In this document: positions 18,506 through 28,000 of the stretch, in pieces | Position numbering within the stretch: position 1 is the stretch's first letter | Layout of the letters: every line of letters begins with the position of its first letter | NCBI RefSeq assembly: GCF_023667495.1 | Contig: NZ_JAMOZL010000001.1 | Location: 310,001-374,000 of the forward strand | Reading direction: 5' to 3' | Length of the DNA stretch: 64,000 bases | Source of the DNA: Dyadobacter sp. MSC1_007 | GTDB lineage: Bacteria > Bacteroidota > Bacteroidia > Cytophagales > Spirosomataceae | Notes under the pieces: generated by a model | Databases searched by the model: none | What the model was told of the DNA's origin: nothing | Seen by the model: the letters and a program-made list of their open reading frames with translations, nothing else | Program-made: the position numbers and the translations under genes

Positions 18506-19564
18506 TTAAACCAGCGGCTCCTGCTGGCTGAGGCAATGGAAACTTCCCTGGCCCCATATAATTTCGGTGGCCTCCAATGGGATGATCTTCCGGTCGACGA
18601 ATGCTTTTTCAAGAATGTCGATCGCGATCTGGTCATTCGGGTTGTTAAATACCGGCACGATCACGCCTGCATTGCAGATCAGGAAGTTGGCATAAGAGCC
18701 CGGCGTCCTGAAACCGTCGATAATGACCGCTTTGGGCATTGGCAATTCGATGATATCGAGCTGTTTTCCATTTAATAACCTCATTTTTTTAAGCATATCG
18801 AGATTGGTATTCAGAACCTCAAAGTTGCCATCCGAGGGGTCGGTTTCCACACAAGCCACTATTGTATTTTCATTCACGAAACGGGTGGTATCGTCGATAT
18901 GGCCGTCGGTATCGTCTCCCACAATGCCATCTTCCACCCATAAAACCTGCCCGATACCATAATACTGGCACAGGAATTCTTCAATCTGGCCCTGGTTTAG
19001 GTGTGGATTGCGGTTTGGGTTCAATAGGCACGATTTGCTCGTGAGCAGGCTGCCCGCTCCGTTGAATTCCACAGAACCTCCTTCCATGATAATACCCGGG
19101 TGGAATACGGGGATATTCAGATATTCGGCGACGGCTTGTGGGGTGCGGTTATCGTCGTCGTAAGGAGGATATTTGCCGCCCCACGCATTATGCCCCCAAT
19201 CGACGATCATTTTTTCGCCGGTTTTAGGGTTAATGACAAATGAAGGACCGTGATCCCGGCACCAGGCGTCGTTGGTAGGTTTTACAATGAATTCAATTTT
19301 GGCTAGATCAACCCCGGTCCTGACCAGTTCGGTAATGATAAATTGCTTCAAGGCTTCGTCATTGGCAATAATCCCAACATTTTCACCCTGACTGATCGCT
19401 TTGATAAAAGCCAGGTACTGAGGCCGCATTTTTTCAAGCCTGTCGCCCTGCCACGACGCGTCATTATGCGGGAATGTAAGCCACGTGGCACGATGCGGGT
19501 GCCATTCGGCCGGAAATGTGAAACCTAGCTCTTTGGGGGTTGACGAAGCGGTATTTGCAGTCAC
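18506..19564 (-). CDS. aguA: Agmatine deiminase
   Basis: A 352-residue member of the peptidyl-arginine-deiminase-like agmatine deiminase family (agmatine to N-carbamoylputrescine). Family landmarks are PAEWHPHRATWLTFPHNDASW near the N-terminus, NDAWCRDHGPSFVI, EGGSVEFNGAGSLLTS, GDDTDGHIDDTTRF and the catalytic cysteine C344 in GQGSFHCLSQQEP (GGGNIHCITQQ in many homologues). Starts with GTG at 19564. The next enzyme of the pathway, N-carbamoylputrescine amidase, is at 28974, so putrescine synthesis from agmatine is encoded in two places of this window; an arginine decarboxylase is not visible. Confidence 0.92.
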   Translation of the reverse strand: MTANTASSTPKELGFTFPAEWHPHRATWLTFPHNDASWQGDRLEKMRPQYLAFIKAISQGENVGIIANDEALKQFIITELVRTGVDLAKIEFIVKPTNDAWCRDHGPSFVINPKTGEKMIVDWGHNAWGGKYPPYDDDNRTPQAVAEYLNIPVFHPGIIMEGGSVEFNGAGSLLTSKSCLLNPNRNPHLNQGQIEEFLCQYYGIGQVLWVEDGIVGDDTDGHIDDTTRFVNENTIVACVETDPSDGNFEVLNTNLDMLKKMRLLNGKQLDIIELPMPKAVIIDGFRTPGSYANFLICNAGVIVPVFNNPNDQIAIDILEKAFVDRKIIPLEATEIIWGQGSFHCLSQQEPLV

Positions 19565-19660
19565 GGTATTGCGTTTTTTTGTTCAAATCGAACTGCAAAT
19601 GTCGTAAAAGGTTTTGAAGTCAGCGCGCGTCGAGATAAGATTCGTAGGACGGGGGCGTAA

Positions 19661-19691
19661 AAAAGCCAAAGCCCCGAAACGAGACTTTGGC
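19661..19691 (-). terminator. Rho-independent terminator after the Hint-domain gene
   Basis: GCCAAAG (19665-19671) pairs with CTTTGGC (19685-19691); read on the minus strand the stem is followed by TTTTTTAC. It lies 22 bases past the stop at 19713. Confidence 0.75.
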
Positions 19692-19712
19692 GGAACGTGA
19701 GTAAATAATGAA

Positions 19713-20303
19713 TCAGTTGTTGGCGACCATCACATTGTCGATCAGGTAAGTGCCTTCCTCGGTTTCGAGGTTATAGGCCCTGCTAACGCGTCGCGCATTT
19801 TCCTTGACGGCACCTACTTTCCAGGATGAGACAATGCCGGTTGCTGGTTCATAATGGTACAGAATGTCGTTCTTCGACAATTTTTTCATCCGCTTTCTGC
19901 CACGGTTGGTTTGAACCATGTGATGCGGCGTCGCTTCGAGTAGCAATGCAGGCACGATCGGCGTTTCACCGGTTTTGCTTTCTTCCACAGGACGCAGGTA
20001 AACGGCCGTAAGAGAGGAATTAGGCTGATTGTAAACGTCGATCTGCTTCACTTGCGTCACCGCACTTCTGCCGTCCTTACAAGTTTTCACATGCTCGCCC
20101 ACGCGAACCTCCGCAATCGATTTGACGCTGCCGTCGGCCATGGTCACTGGGGCACTGGCCGAAAAGTACTTGCAACGTCTTTTGTTTTTCGAGATTTTAA
20201 TCGTCGCCTCGGACTGAATGCTGCTTACTGCAGCAATTTCAGTCTGGGCAAAAGCATTCAGTGACAGGAGTGAAACAAAAGTTGTGACCAGGATTTTTTG
20301 CAT
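19713..20303 (-). CDS. Secreted stand-alone Hint (hedgehog/intein-like) domain protein
   Basis: A 196-residue protein with a signal peptide (MQKILVTTFVSLLSLNAFAQ) and a Hint-type domain from about residue 44: APVTMADGSVKSIAEVRVGE (block A/N2 region), the block B TxxH as T125-P-H-H128, and a C-terminal YNLETEEGTYLIDNVMVANN. Hint domains in inteins and hedgehog proteins carry out self-cleavage or splicing from a Cys/Ser at position 1. Here the aligned position 1 is Tyr46 (YFSASAPV where active forms have CFxxGTxV), and a cysteine sits two residues earlier (C44). There is no other domain. It may be a non-splicing derivative. It follows the AEC transporter gene by 10 bases. Confidence 0.65.
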   Translation of the reverse strand: MQKILVTTFVSLLSLNAFAQTEIAAVSSIQSEATIKISKNKRRCKYFSASAPVTMADGSVKSIAEVRVGEHVKTCKDGRSAVTQVKQIDVYNQPNSSLTAVYLRPVEESKTGETPIVPALLLEATPHHMVQTNRGRKRMKKLSKNDILYHYEPATGIVSSWKVGAVKENARRVSRAYNLETEEGTYLIDNVMVANN

Positions 20304-20313
20304 AAGTCAGGTG

Positions 20314-21414
20314 TTAGGACGACGCCTTGGACATTTTTACAAATACTTTGCTCAAAGCATTGGGCACTGCACCCAGGCTGATTAGGACAAGTCCGACGGT
20401 GATCAGCGTAGAAGTATGTGCAAAGAAAGTGCCAGAGGACAAAATTGCTAAAATTAATATCGTTGAGAATGGTAATGAAAATGCAAGTAACAATACAGCC
20501 AGTTCCAGATCAAATGTCCGCTTTTCTTTGGGCATCGATTTGGCATCTTCCCGAAGGTTGAAAGCCGAAATGTGAGCAAGCGGCCAAAAGCTGGCAGCGC
20601 TCAGAGGAATTACAATGGCAAGTAATACCATGTTCTGATCAGTGATATTCAGTACATAAATCATCCCCGCGCTGATCAGCATCGTAATGCCTGCGCGAAA
20701 GAAGAGTATACTTGCAACGATACGCTTCTTGCCTTCCTTAAGTTGCACGGCAAGGCCAATAAACAGCAGCACCAACGGCGTCATCATGGCACTGGTTTTG
20801 TCAAAAATATCGGCTATTATCGGTGGCAATGTATTATAGTTAATGCCGAGGCTCAGCAGAATGATCGCAGTGATAATGAGTAGGTTAATAGGTTCCTGAA
20901 ACATGCTTGCGAACAGGCTTTTGAGCTTGCCGCCCATTTTGGTTTCCTTATCGTCGCTGTTTTTAAGGAACATGTTCATTGCGAGAATGTACAATGAGAT
21001 AAGGACGAAGAATTTGTTTCCGACGTCTGCCAATGCGGCGATCGCGAGGCTCTTTTCTCCCAAAAATTCGGCAATAAAAGGAAAACAGGATAATCCCGGT
21101 GCCAGTGAAGGTATAAGCATCATCAGGGTCCGTCCGGTCGGGCTGTTTTTTTCTATTCCAAACAATGCGAATGCAAGCGGCGCGGAAAAAAACATCAGGA
21201 AGTTGAAAACAAGCGTAACCAGGGGAATGATGAACATCGACGAGTCAATATCGATCTTCATCAGGGAAATAAAAATAGTCGACGGTAACGCCACAGACAG
21301 GATGATCTCCTTGATCCCGTTGGTCTGGTCCTTGTTTTTAAATTTGCTTTTGAGGAGTAAACCCAAAGCAATTAATAACAATAGCGTAATGGTTTTCTGT
21401 AATGCGTCACTCAT
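20314..21414 (-). CDS. AEC (auxin efflux carrier) family transporter
   Basis: A 366-residue integral membrane protein with about ten hydrophobic helices arranged as two five-helix halves, typical of AEC-family carriers: ITLLLLIALGLLLKSKF at the start, ILSVALPSTIFISLMKI (the conserved LP segment), and MMTPLVLLFIGLAVQLKEG in the second half. Members export or exchange small carboxylates or malonate; the substrate here is unknown. Starts with ATG at 21414 and may be co-transcribed with the Hint-domain gene downstream. Confidence 0.85.
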   Translation of the reverse strand: MSDALQKTITLLLLIALGLLLKSKFKNKDQTNGIKEIILSVALPSTIFISLMKIDIDSSMFIIPLVTLVFNFLMFFSAPLAFALFGIEKNSPTGRTLMMLIPSLAPGLSCFPFIAEFLGEKSLAIAALADVGNKFFVLISLYILAMNMFLKNSDDKETKMGGKLKSLFASMFQEPINLLIITAIILLSLGINYNTLPPIIADIFDKTSAMMTPLVLLFIGLAVQLKEGKKRIVASILFFRAGITMLISAGMIYVLNITDQNMVLLAIVIPLSAASFWPLAHISAFNLREDAKSMPKEKRTFDLELAVLLLAFSLPFSTILILAILSSGTFFAHTSTLITVGLVLISLGAVPNALSKVFVKMSKASS

Positions 21415-21540
21415 AATCGAAATATTTGAATGGTCAACAGGAATATCGAAGGTTAGAGAGGGTATTGCTTTCGAGACGTGTTGTGAAAAGTATTATAATA
21501 GGAGTAAAAATCTTTGGGATTAAATGGCATTTGCGCCCCT

Positions 21541-21614
21541 CACTTCGACTGCGCTCAGTGTGACAATGCATGAGTGTCATCCTGAGCGCACGGGGCCGCC
21601 CGGCGGTCGAAGGA
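21541..21614. repeat. Intergenic palindromic repeat, CACTTCGACTGCGCTCAG family, copy 1
   Basis: CACTTCGACTGCGCTCAGTG and later GAGTGTCATCCTGAGCGCA...GGTCGAAGGAT form an imperfect inverted repeat, separated by a short loop. A second copy lies 16 bases away (21631-21690) and a third at 35404-35486. This is a REP-like dispersed sequence; together the two copies fill most of the 21415-21701 spacer, which has no gene. Confidence 0.75.
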
Positions 21615-21630
21615 TTAGCGTGCTCGCTCT

Positions 21631-21690
21631 CACTTCGGCTGCGATCAGTGTGACAACGTGTCACTGTCATCCTGAGCGCAGCCGAAGGAT
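21631..21690. repeat. Intergenic palindromic repeat, CACTTCGACTGCGCTCAG family, copy 2
   Basis: CACTTCGGCTGCGATCAGTG pairs with CTGTCATCCTGAGCGCAGCCGAAGGAT. It ends 11 bases before the stop of the aminotransferase gene and could act as a hairpin at the 3' end of that transcript and of any read-through. Confidence 0.75.
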
Positions 21691-21701
21691 AATGCGAGAT
21701 G

Positions 21702-22889
21702 TTAACTCAACTGCCCGAGCGCACCTACAAAGGCCTTCATTTCATCCATTGTTCCGATGCTTACGCGGCACCAGGGTTTGTTCTGGATGTCGAATGAGCG
21801 GACGGCGATGCCTTTGGCGGTCATCTTGGTGAGAAGTTCCTTGCCGGAAATGCTGATCGGGAAGAGTACAAAGTTGGTATAGGACGGAATGTATTTGTAT
21901 CCCATTTTATCCAGGTTTTCATACAGGTATGTTTTTGCTTCGTGGTTCAGTTTACGGGTGTTTCCCTGGAAGTCCTTGTCGTCAAGGCTCGCGGATGCGG
22001 CGAAGATCGAAGTATAGGAAATACCCATTCCACCACGTGTGATTTTGTTAATAGTTTCCAGGAATGCAGGCTGCGCAGCAATGTAACCCACGCGGATACC
22101 GGCCATTCCCATGATTTTCGAGAACGTACGGGCGACGATCACATTTTTCTTTTGCGTCAGGAGTGACACCATGCTTTGTGTATCTGCGCCAACTGCCAGC
22201 TCGATATAAGCTTCGTCAACAAATACAGGTACTTTTTCCGAAACGCGTGAGCAGAAATCAAGCAGGTCCTGGCCTTTGGTGATGGCACCGGTCGGGTTGT
22301 TTGGGTTACAAACGTAAACCAGTTTCGTGTCTTTATCGATGGCTGCTTCCATTGCTTTCAGGTCGTGTGACCAGTCAGCGGTACATGGAACGGGTTTCCA
22401 GGTAGCTCCAACGGATTTGGCAACGCTAACTAGCGACATATAGCAAGGGTCGGCGGAAACGATATTACCACCTTTCATGAATGTAACCAGCGCCACTTTT
22501 TCCAAAAGATCGGATGAGCCTGGTCCCATCATAATATGGTCCGCAGTTACACCTTCTTTTTTAGCAATTTTATCGATCAGGTCGTACATCTCCTTCCATG
22601 CATAGCGGTTTCCGTTTTTCACGGATTCTGCTACTGCTTTCTGTGCAGACATAGGTGGCCCGTATGGATTTTCGTTTGCGCTTAGCCTCGCTGTGATCTT
22701 TGGAGCTTTGAAATCGGCCGGCAAGAAATTCTCTCTTACCATTGGGCTACGGTAAATGCGGCTCTCGGGATCCAGTGACAACGGTGTGCGTTCGAATGCA
22801 CCTGCGGTCAGGTGGGGGGCGATAGCCATTCCTCCGATTGCCATTAAACCGGATTTTAACAGGTTCCGACGGTCAATTGTTTGATTCAT
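21702..22889 (-). CDS. Tat-exported HisC-like pyridoxal-phosphate aminotransferase
   Basis: A 395-residue fold-type I aminotransferase related to histidinol-phosphate aminotransferase, preceded by a twin-arginine signal (DRRNLLKSGLMAIGGMAIAP, residues 6-25). Visible motifs are LSANENPYGPP, GPGSSDLLEKV, CNPNNPTG, VDEAYIEL and the PLP-lysine segment ARTFSKIMGMAG (Schiff-base Lys in SK), then RVGY. Tat export fits a cofactor-loaded enzyme folded in the cytosol. The periplasmic substrate is unknown; it is probably not the biosynthetic HisC. Confidence 0.85.
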   Translation of the reverse strand: MNQTIDRRNLLKSGLMAIGGMAIAPHLTAGAFERTPLSLDPESRIYRSPMVRENFLPADFKAPKITARLSANENPYGPPMSAQKAVAESVKNGNRYAWKEMYDLIDKIAKKEGVTADHIMMGPGSSDLLEKVALVTFMKGGNIVSADPCYMSLVSVAKSVGATWKPVPCTADWSHDLKAMEAAIDKDTKLVYVCNPNNPTGAITKGQDLLDFCSRVSEKVPVFVDEAYIELAVGADTQSMVSLLTQKKNVIVARTFSKIMGMAGIRVGYIAAQPAFLETINKITRGGMGISYTSIFAASASLDDKDFQGNTRKLNHEAKTYLYENLDKMGYKYIPSYTNFVLFPISISGKELLTKMTAKGIAVRSFDIQNKPWCRVSIGTMDEMKAFVGALGQLS

Positions 22890-22995
22890 TGTTCTAATGT
22901 TTAGTAAGTACGTGACGATTAATATGAGATGGTGAAGCCGTAATACAATTTACAAATTAACAAGCGAAATATGGTATAACTGAGCTTGTTTTCAA

Positions 22996-23478
22996 TCACT
23001 TAGCTTGTACTTGTGAAAATCTGGTAAAGGCAATTCCCTTATAGCTGCCGGTCCAGGATATCTTGGTGATCTCGCCCGCTTTCGGGGTTTTTATACCAAG
23101 GTCTGCCCAAGTCTTTTCAAGCGTTACAAGGCCCTGCGCATTGGAGGTAACTTCCCCCAAAACAGCCCCGGTCCGAAGGGTGATTTTGATCTGTACATTC
23201 GGGACCGGTATCGAATCGATCCCTTTTGTGTGGTCCAGAATATTTGTCTTGTCGAGTTCGAGCAGCCTGGCTGAAAGGACGATCTTCTGATCGGCCATAG
23301 CATAGGCGACCGTGGGTTCACTGGCGATCGGTGCCCCGAACGGTGCCCCAACGATGTCAACCAGTACTGGTGCCACATCTCTGTCGAGGAACGGATCCTC
23401 TTCTTTGCAGGAAATGAAACCCAATGCCATCGCAGCCAAAAGGCAAATTGCTGGGAAGTATGTTTTGATATTTTTCAT
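22996..23478 (-). CDS. Lipoprotein of the SusC/SusD operon
   Basis: A 160-residue lipoprotein: signal ending AMALGFISC (lipobox FISC, Cys near residue 24), then a short beta-rich domain (VLSARLLELDKTNILDHTKG, VPNVQIKITLRTGAVLGEVTSN, ITKISWTGSYKGIAFTRFS). I do not recognise a family. It lies 43 bases after the SusD gene on the same strand, so it is likely a surface accessory protein of that transporter. Confidence 0.65.
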   Translation of the reverse strand: MKNIKTYFPAICLLAAMALGFISCKEEDPFLDRDVAPVLVDIVGAPFGAPIASEPTVAYAMADQKIVLSARLLELDKTNILDHTKGIDSIPVPNVQIKITLRTGAVLGEVTSNAQGLVTLEKTWADLGIKTPKAGEITKISWTGSYKGIAFTRFSQVQAK

Positions 23479-23521
23479 AATCTCGGAATCTTGAAATGAT
23501 TGAAAATGAATGTGGTCTTAC

Positions 23522-25000
23522 CTACTTTTCTGCCCACCACAACTTGGTTTTCATATCGTTGGCACCGCCGTTCAACGCTTCTCCTGCTTTAACAGCCGCT
23601 GCATTCAGCGAATACTCGGAGTTAGGATAGGGGAAACGGGTTGGAAGGATACCGCCATTTTGTACGACTGCGCGCGGGTCAAGCGCCGGAAACACGGGTA
23701 ACCCGGTCCTGCGCCATTCGATCCATGCTTCCACACCTTGTCCGAACAGGGAGATCCATTTTTGCTCCAACACCTTTTCACGGGTTACAGCGCCCACTTT
23801 CGTGAAGTAAGTAGCTGATGGAGTCAGACCGTATTGCGCAAATGAAGCAGTGATGCCGGTTTCGAAATAGGTTTTAGCGCTGCCCGTGATCTCGCCGTCC
23901 AATGCAGCCTCAGCGAGGATGAAATTGAGTTCGGCAAAAGTCATGATCACTTCCGGCGCATCGGCCTTGGTAAATGCGTTACCGATTGTAGAGCTGGTCG
24001 ACAGGTAAGAAGTCGCAATCGCATCGGGAAGGCCGTTCGGGTGACCCTGGTATTTGCCGTCCTTGTTGGGGTTGGCGAATACGGTAATGCGGGCGTCATC
24101 GAGTTCGTTCATTTTATCAGCCAGTGTTTTGCTGATGTTCCAGTCCGTACGACCGTCCTGTTTCATCACCTGGTTCCACTCGTTGTTGCTCGGCAATGTC
24201 GTCGTACAGTTCAGCTGGGCATTATCGGCGTTACTTGCGAAGATGGGGAATTTGGTCGCGTCGGCCAGGATTTCAGCCATAATGGCCTTGGATTCTGCCG
24301 GTTTCTTCGCGGCCTGGCGGTTAGCCAGACGAAGACGAAGGGAGTTTGCGAATTTCTTCCACTTCATAATATCGCCTCCGTACATAATGTCACCCGCAAT
24401 GGCCGGGCCGCCTACTGTCAGCTTCTCGTTTGCCATTTTCAGGTCGTTCAGCAAACCGGCATACACTACGTCCATCGGATCGTATTTGGGGGTGTAATTT
24501 GGCACATCGCCCGTTCCTTTGATCGCATCCGTGTAGGGTATCGCACCATACATGTCGGTCAGCAACGAGAATACCCATGAACGCATCACGAGCGCAACAC
24601 CTTCGTAATTTTTGTTAGGGGCCGTCCCCGTCTCTCCGGTTTGCAGGATAATGCGTTGGAAATTGAGCTGGGAATCATTGTAGAAACCTTTCCAGTTATT
24701 GGCTACCAAAGCGGGCGATACCGTGTAATCGTCGCCTTCATTGGAATAAATATTACGGGTCAAATGCTGCACGTACAACTCCGCGGCGTCGATGTTGATG
24801 CGCTCGAAACGGGTGCGGTGTCCCCAGTAACGGTCGATAGCGGTTTCAATCCCGGTTGGAAGGAGGTACTGTGCTCCAATAGCCGTTGGGCTGTTGGGGT
24901 TGGCATTCATTTTATCAAAATCGTCGGTACAGCTGGTGGCGGTAAGAATACCTGCCAGGGTCGTAATCCAGATGCTTTTATGATTCAATATATTTTTCAT
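23522..25000 (-). CDS. SusD/RagB-like nutrient-binding lipoprotein (SusD-like group 2)
   Basis: A 492-residue outer-membrane lipoprotein: MKNILNHKSIWITTLAGILT then ATSC lipobox, followed by TDDFDKMNANPNSPTAIGAQ, a start typical of the SusD_2-type subfamily. TPR-like helices fill the rest; FAELNFILAEAALDG and KVLEQKWISLFGQGVEAWIEW-type elements near the C-terminus are family hallmarks. It acts with the SusC channel encoded just upstream (gap 39 bases) as a lid that captures an oligomeric nutrient; SusD_2 members are often linked to peptides or unusual glycans rather than starch. Confidence 0.9.
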   Translation of the reverse strand: MKNILNHKSIWITTLAGILTATSCTDDFDKMNANPNSPTAIGAQYLLPTGIETAIDRYWGHRTRFERINIDAAELYVQHLTRNIYSNEGDDYTVSPALVANNWKGFYNDSQLNFQRIILQTGETGTAPNKNYEGVALVMRSWVFSLLTDMYGAIPYTDAIKGTGDVPNYTPKYDPMDVVYAGLLNDLKMANEKLTVGGPAIAGDIMYGGDIMKWKKFANSLRLRLANRQAAKKPAESKAIMAEILADATKFPIFASNADNAQLNCTTTLPSNNEWNQVMKQDGRTDWNISKTLADKMNELDDARITVFANPNKDGKYQGHPNGLPDAIATSYLSTSSTIGNAFTKADAPEVIMTFAELNFILAEAALDGEITGSAKTYFETGITASFAQYGLTPSATYFTKVGAVTREKVLEQKWISLFGQGVEAWIEWRRTGLPVFPALDPRAVVQNGGILPTRFPYPNSEYSLNAAAVKAGEALNGGANDMKTKLWWAEK

Positions 25001-25039
25001 CTTTCAAATGCTTTAAGGTCCGTAATCAGATAGTCTGGA

Positions 25040-28000
25040 TCAGAATGACAGCGACAGGTTCATTCCAAGGCTGCGTGAGCTTGGCAGTTCGCCGTAGCCG
25101 AAACCTTGTGAGTTACCGCCTTTCGCATCAATTTCAGGATCGATATGCGGAGTGTTCTTGAAGATCATCCACACGTTGCGTCCCACCACCGAAATCTTGG
25201 CAGACTGGATCTTAATTCTTTTCAGGAATGCAGGACTAATGCTGTAACCCAGCGACAATTCGCGAAGCTTCACATAACTAGCATCAAAAATGGCCGACTC
25301 GTGGTAGTTTCTTGGATTGTTGTATCCGTAAAGCTGGTTGGCTGTAACGATAATGTCGTTAGGAACGAAAGATTTGGTCCCGTCGGCAGCTGTCACTTCA
25401 CGCACGCCTTTGCCGATCACACCTTCTTCGCGGCCCAGTGCTGTTTCGGCGTATTGGCCGGTCCAGCGGGCAGTTCCTGTGCCTTCGTCGTAGATATCGC
25501 CGCCAATGCGAACGTCAACCAATGCTGTCAATGAGAAGCCTTTGTAGTTGAACGTGTTCAGCATCCCGCCGATCCAGTCTGGCTGTACATTGCCGAGTTT
25601 CTGGTTGGAGGCAGTTACTGGCAAACCGTTGGCGCCATAAACCACTTGTCCGTCTGGTGATTTCTGAAAACCTACGCCGTAAAATGTACCGTAAGCTTCA
25701 CCCACACGTGCTTCCGACGACATACCTCTTTGCGTAGCCAATGTGTAGGTGGTTAGGCCTTCTGCCAGTTCCACTACTTTGTTACGGTTACGCGCATAGT
25801 TCAAAGAAACATCCCAGCTGAAACCATTTGAAAGCTTGACAGGTGTTCCCGAAATCGTTACCTCAACGCCTTTGTTGGTGATCTTACCTGCATTCAGGAT
25901 GCGGGTATTGTAACCGCTGGCTTTGGAGATTTCCACACCCAGGATCTGGTCTTTGGTAGTCTGGTTGTAGTAAGTTACGTCCAATGCGATTTTGCCTTTC
26001 AGGAAGCGGAGGTCAGCACCGAGTTCCAATCCTGTTGTGATCTCTGGTTTCAGGTTAGAATTCGCGATCTGGATATTCTCTGCGAATTTGGCAACCGAAC
26101 CGTTCCAGGAGCCGCTGGATGTGAATGTCTGGGCCAACTGGTAAGGCGTAGCGTCGTTTCCAACCTGTGCATAGCTCGCGCGGATCTTGCCGAATGACAA
26201 TACATTGCTTTTGAGATCCATTAGCTCAGTGATCACCGCACTTACCGAAGCAGAAGGGTAGAAGTACGAGCGTGCGTTGGAAGGCAGCGTGCTCGACCAG
26301 TCGTTTCTCGCTGTCAGGTCCAGGAACAATGCGTTTCTCCAGGAGAGGTTAGCGGTTCCGAACAAGCTCTGCGTCTCCGATTTGCGGATTTCGCTTTCGA
26401 TGGTGTTCTGGCTGGGCACCGAGTTTCCTGCGTTGTAAAGCCCGTCCACGATCAGTTCATTTACATTGAAGTAATTTCTTTTATAGTAGTTTTTGCGCTG
26501 GATACCTCCGAATTGAACATTCAGTCCAAAATCCGTTGACAGGTTTTTATTATAAGTCAACATGAAATCGGAGTTTGTTTCCTGGCTGCGCAGTACTTCT
26601 TCGTTATAGCGACCTGGTGTGCGAACGCCGTTACGAACCCGCAGGAAGTTGGTCACGTTGATTCGCGTATCGCTCCAATAATCTGTTCCGGTGCGTAGCA
26701 TGAGGCTCAGCGAAGGCAATATTTTATAGTTCAAAGCGATGTTACCGAGCAAGCGGTCCTTTTGGTTACCAGACGGCAGATTCTTTTGTGAGAAATAAGG
26801 GTTGGTAAAGAAAGTGTGCTGCCAGTTTGGTGGATCGCTGTCGCCGGTTTTCTGATTGTGTACACCGATATAGCTCTCGTAGTCACGCAACTGGTCCCAT
26901 GAGACACTGCGGTGCGACCAGATGAATTCCTGACCGCCTGCATAACTGCGGTTGTCGGAACCGGATTTGATGTATTCGCCGGACATTGTGATGCTGATAT
27001 TCTTGGTTAGATTATAACCCGAGTTGATCCGGAAGTTATTTCTGTGGAAATCATTGTAATACATAATACCCTTCTGATCCACACGGCTCAATCCAAGGCG
27101 GAAGAAGCCTTTGTCGTTTCCACCGGACAATGCCACGCTGTTTGTGATCGTGCGGCCGGTCTGCCAGTACTCCTCCCAGTTGTTTGGCTGGGGAGTCAGT
27201 GGTGCAACATCGTCACCAGTCCACCACTGTCTCACCAGGCGCCCATCCATCGGAGCTCCCCAGCTTTCATCCGTCCCTTCTGATCCAGCTAGCGGATATT
27301 TTGAGTCGTAAACGGCACGATACTGGGCTATTTCGGCCGGATCGGTGATATTGCCACTCCATCCGTCGGTGTACCAGGTGCGATAACCGTTTCCTCCACC
27401 ATAAGTATTCTGAAAATCAGGCTTGATCCACGGGCGCTCGAATGTGATGTTGGAATTAACCTCCACACCAAGTCCTTTGGTGCCCTGTCCGTTTTTAGTA
27501 GTGATCAGGATTACGCCGTTTGCTGCCCGGGAGCCGTACAATGCAGCTGCATTAGGTCCCTTAAGCACCGACATTTCCTTGATATTATCCGGGTTAACTT
27601 CCGAAATACCGCCGCCCAGCGTTTTGCTGGCAGTTTGTTCCATCGGCACACCGTCGATTACGATCAACGGCTGGTTGTTACCCGAAACAGAAGAAGAACC
27701 CCTGATCTGGATCGTGGAGCTGCTGCCCGGGCCTCCGTTGGCCTGAACCCGCACACCGGCAATCTTTCCGGACAGTGCGTTCGCCACGTTCGTTGAACGG
27801 GACTCTGTCAATGCACTTCCTTTGACTTCCTGCACCGTATATCCTAATGCCTTTTTCTCACGCTCGATACCAAAGGCAGTAACCACTACCTCTGCAAGTT
27901 GTCGCGTGTCGGCGTCTAATTTGATGTCGAATTTCGTTTGGTTTCCGATCGCTATTTCCTTAATCAGAAAACCCACATATGAAACAACCAGGGTTCCGTC

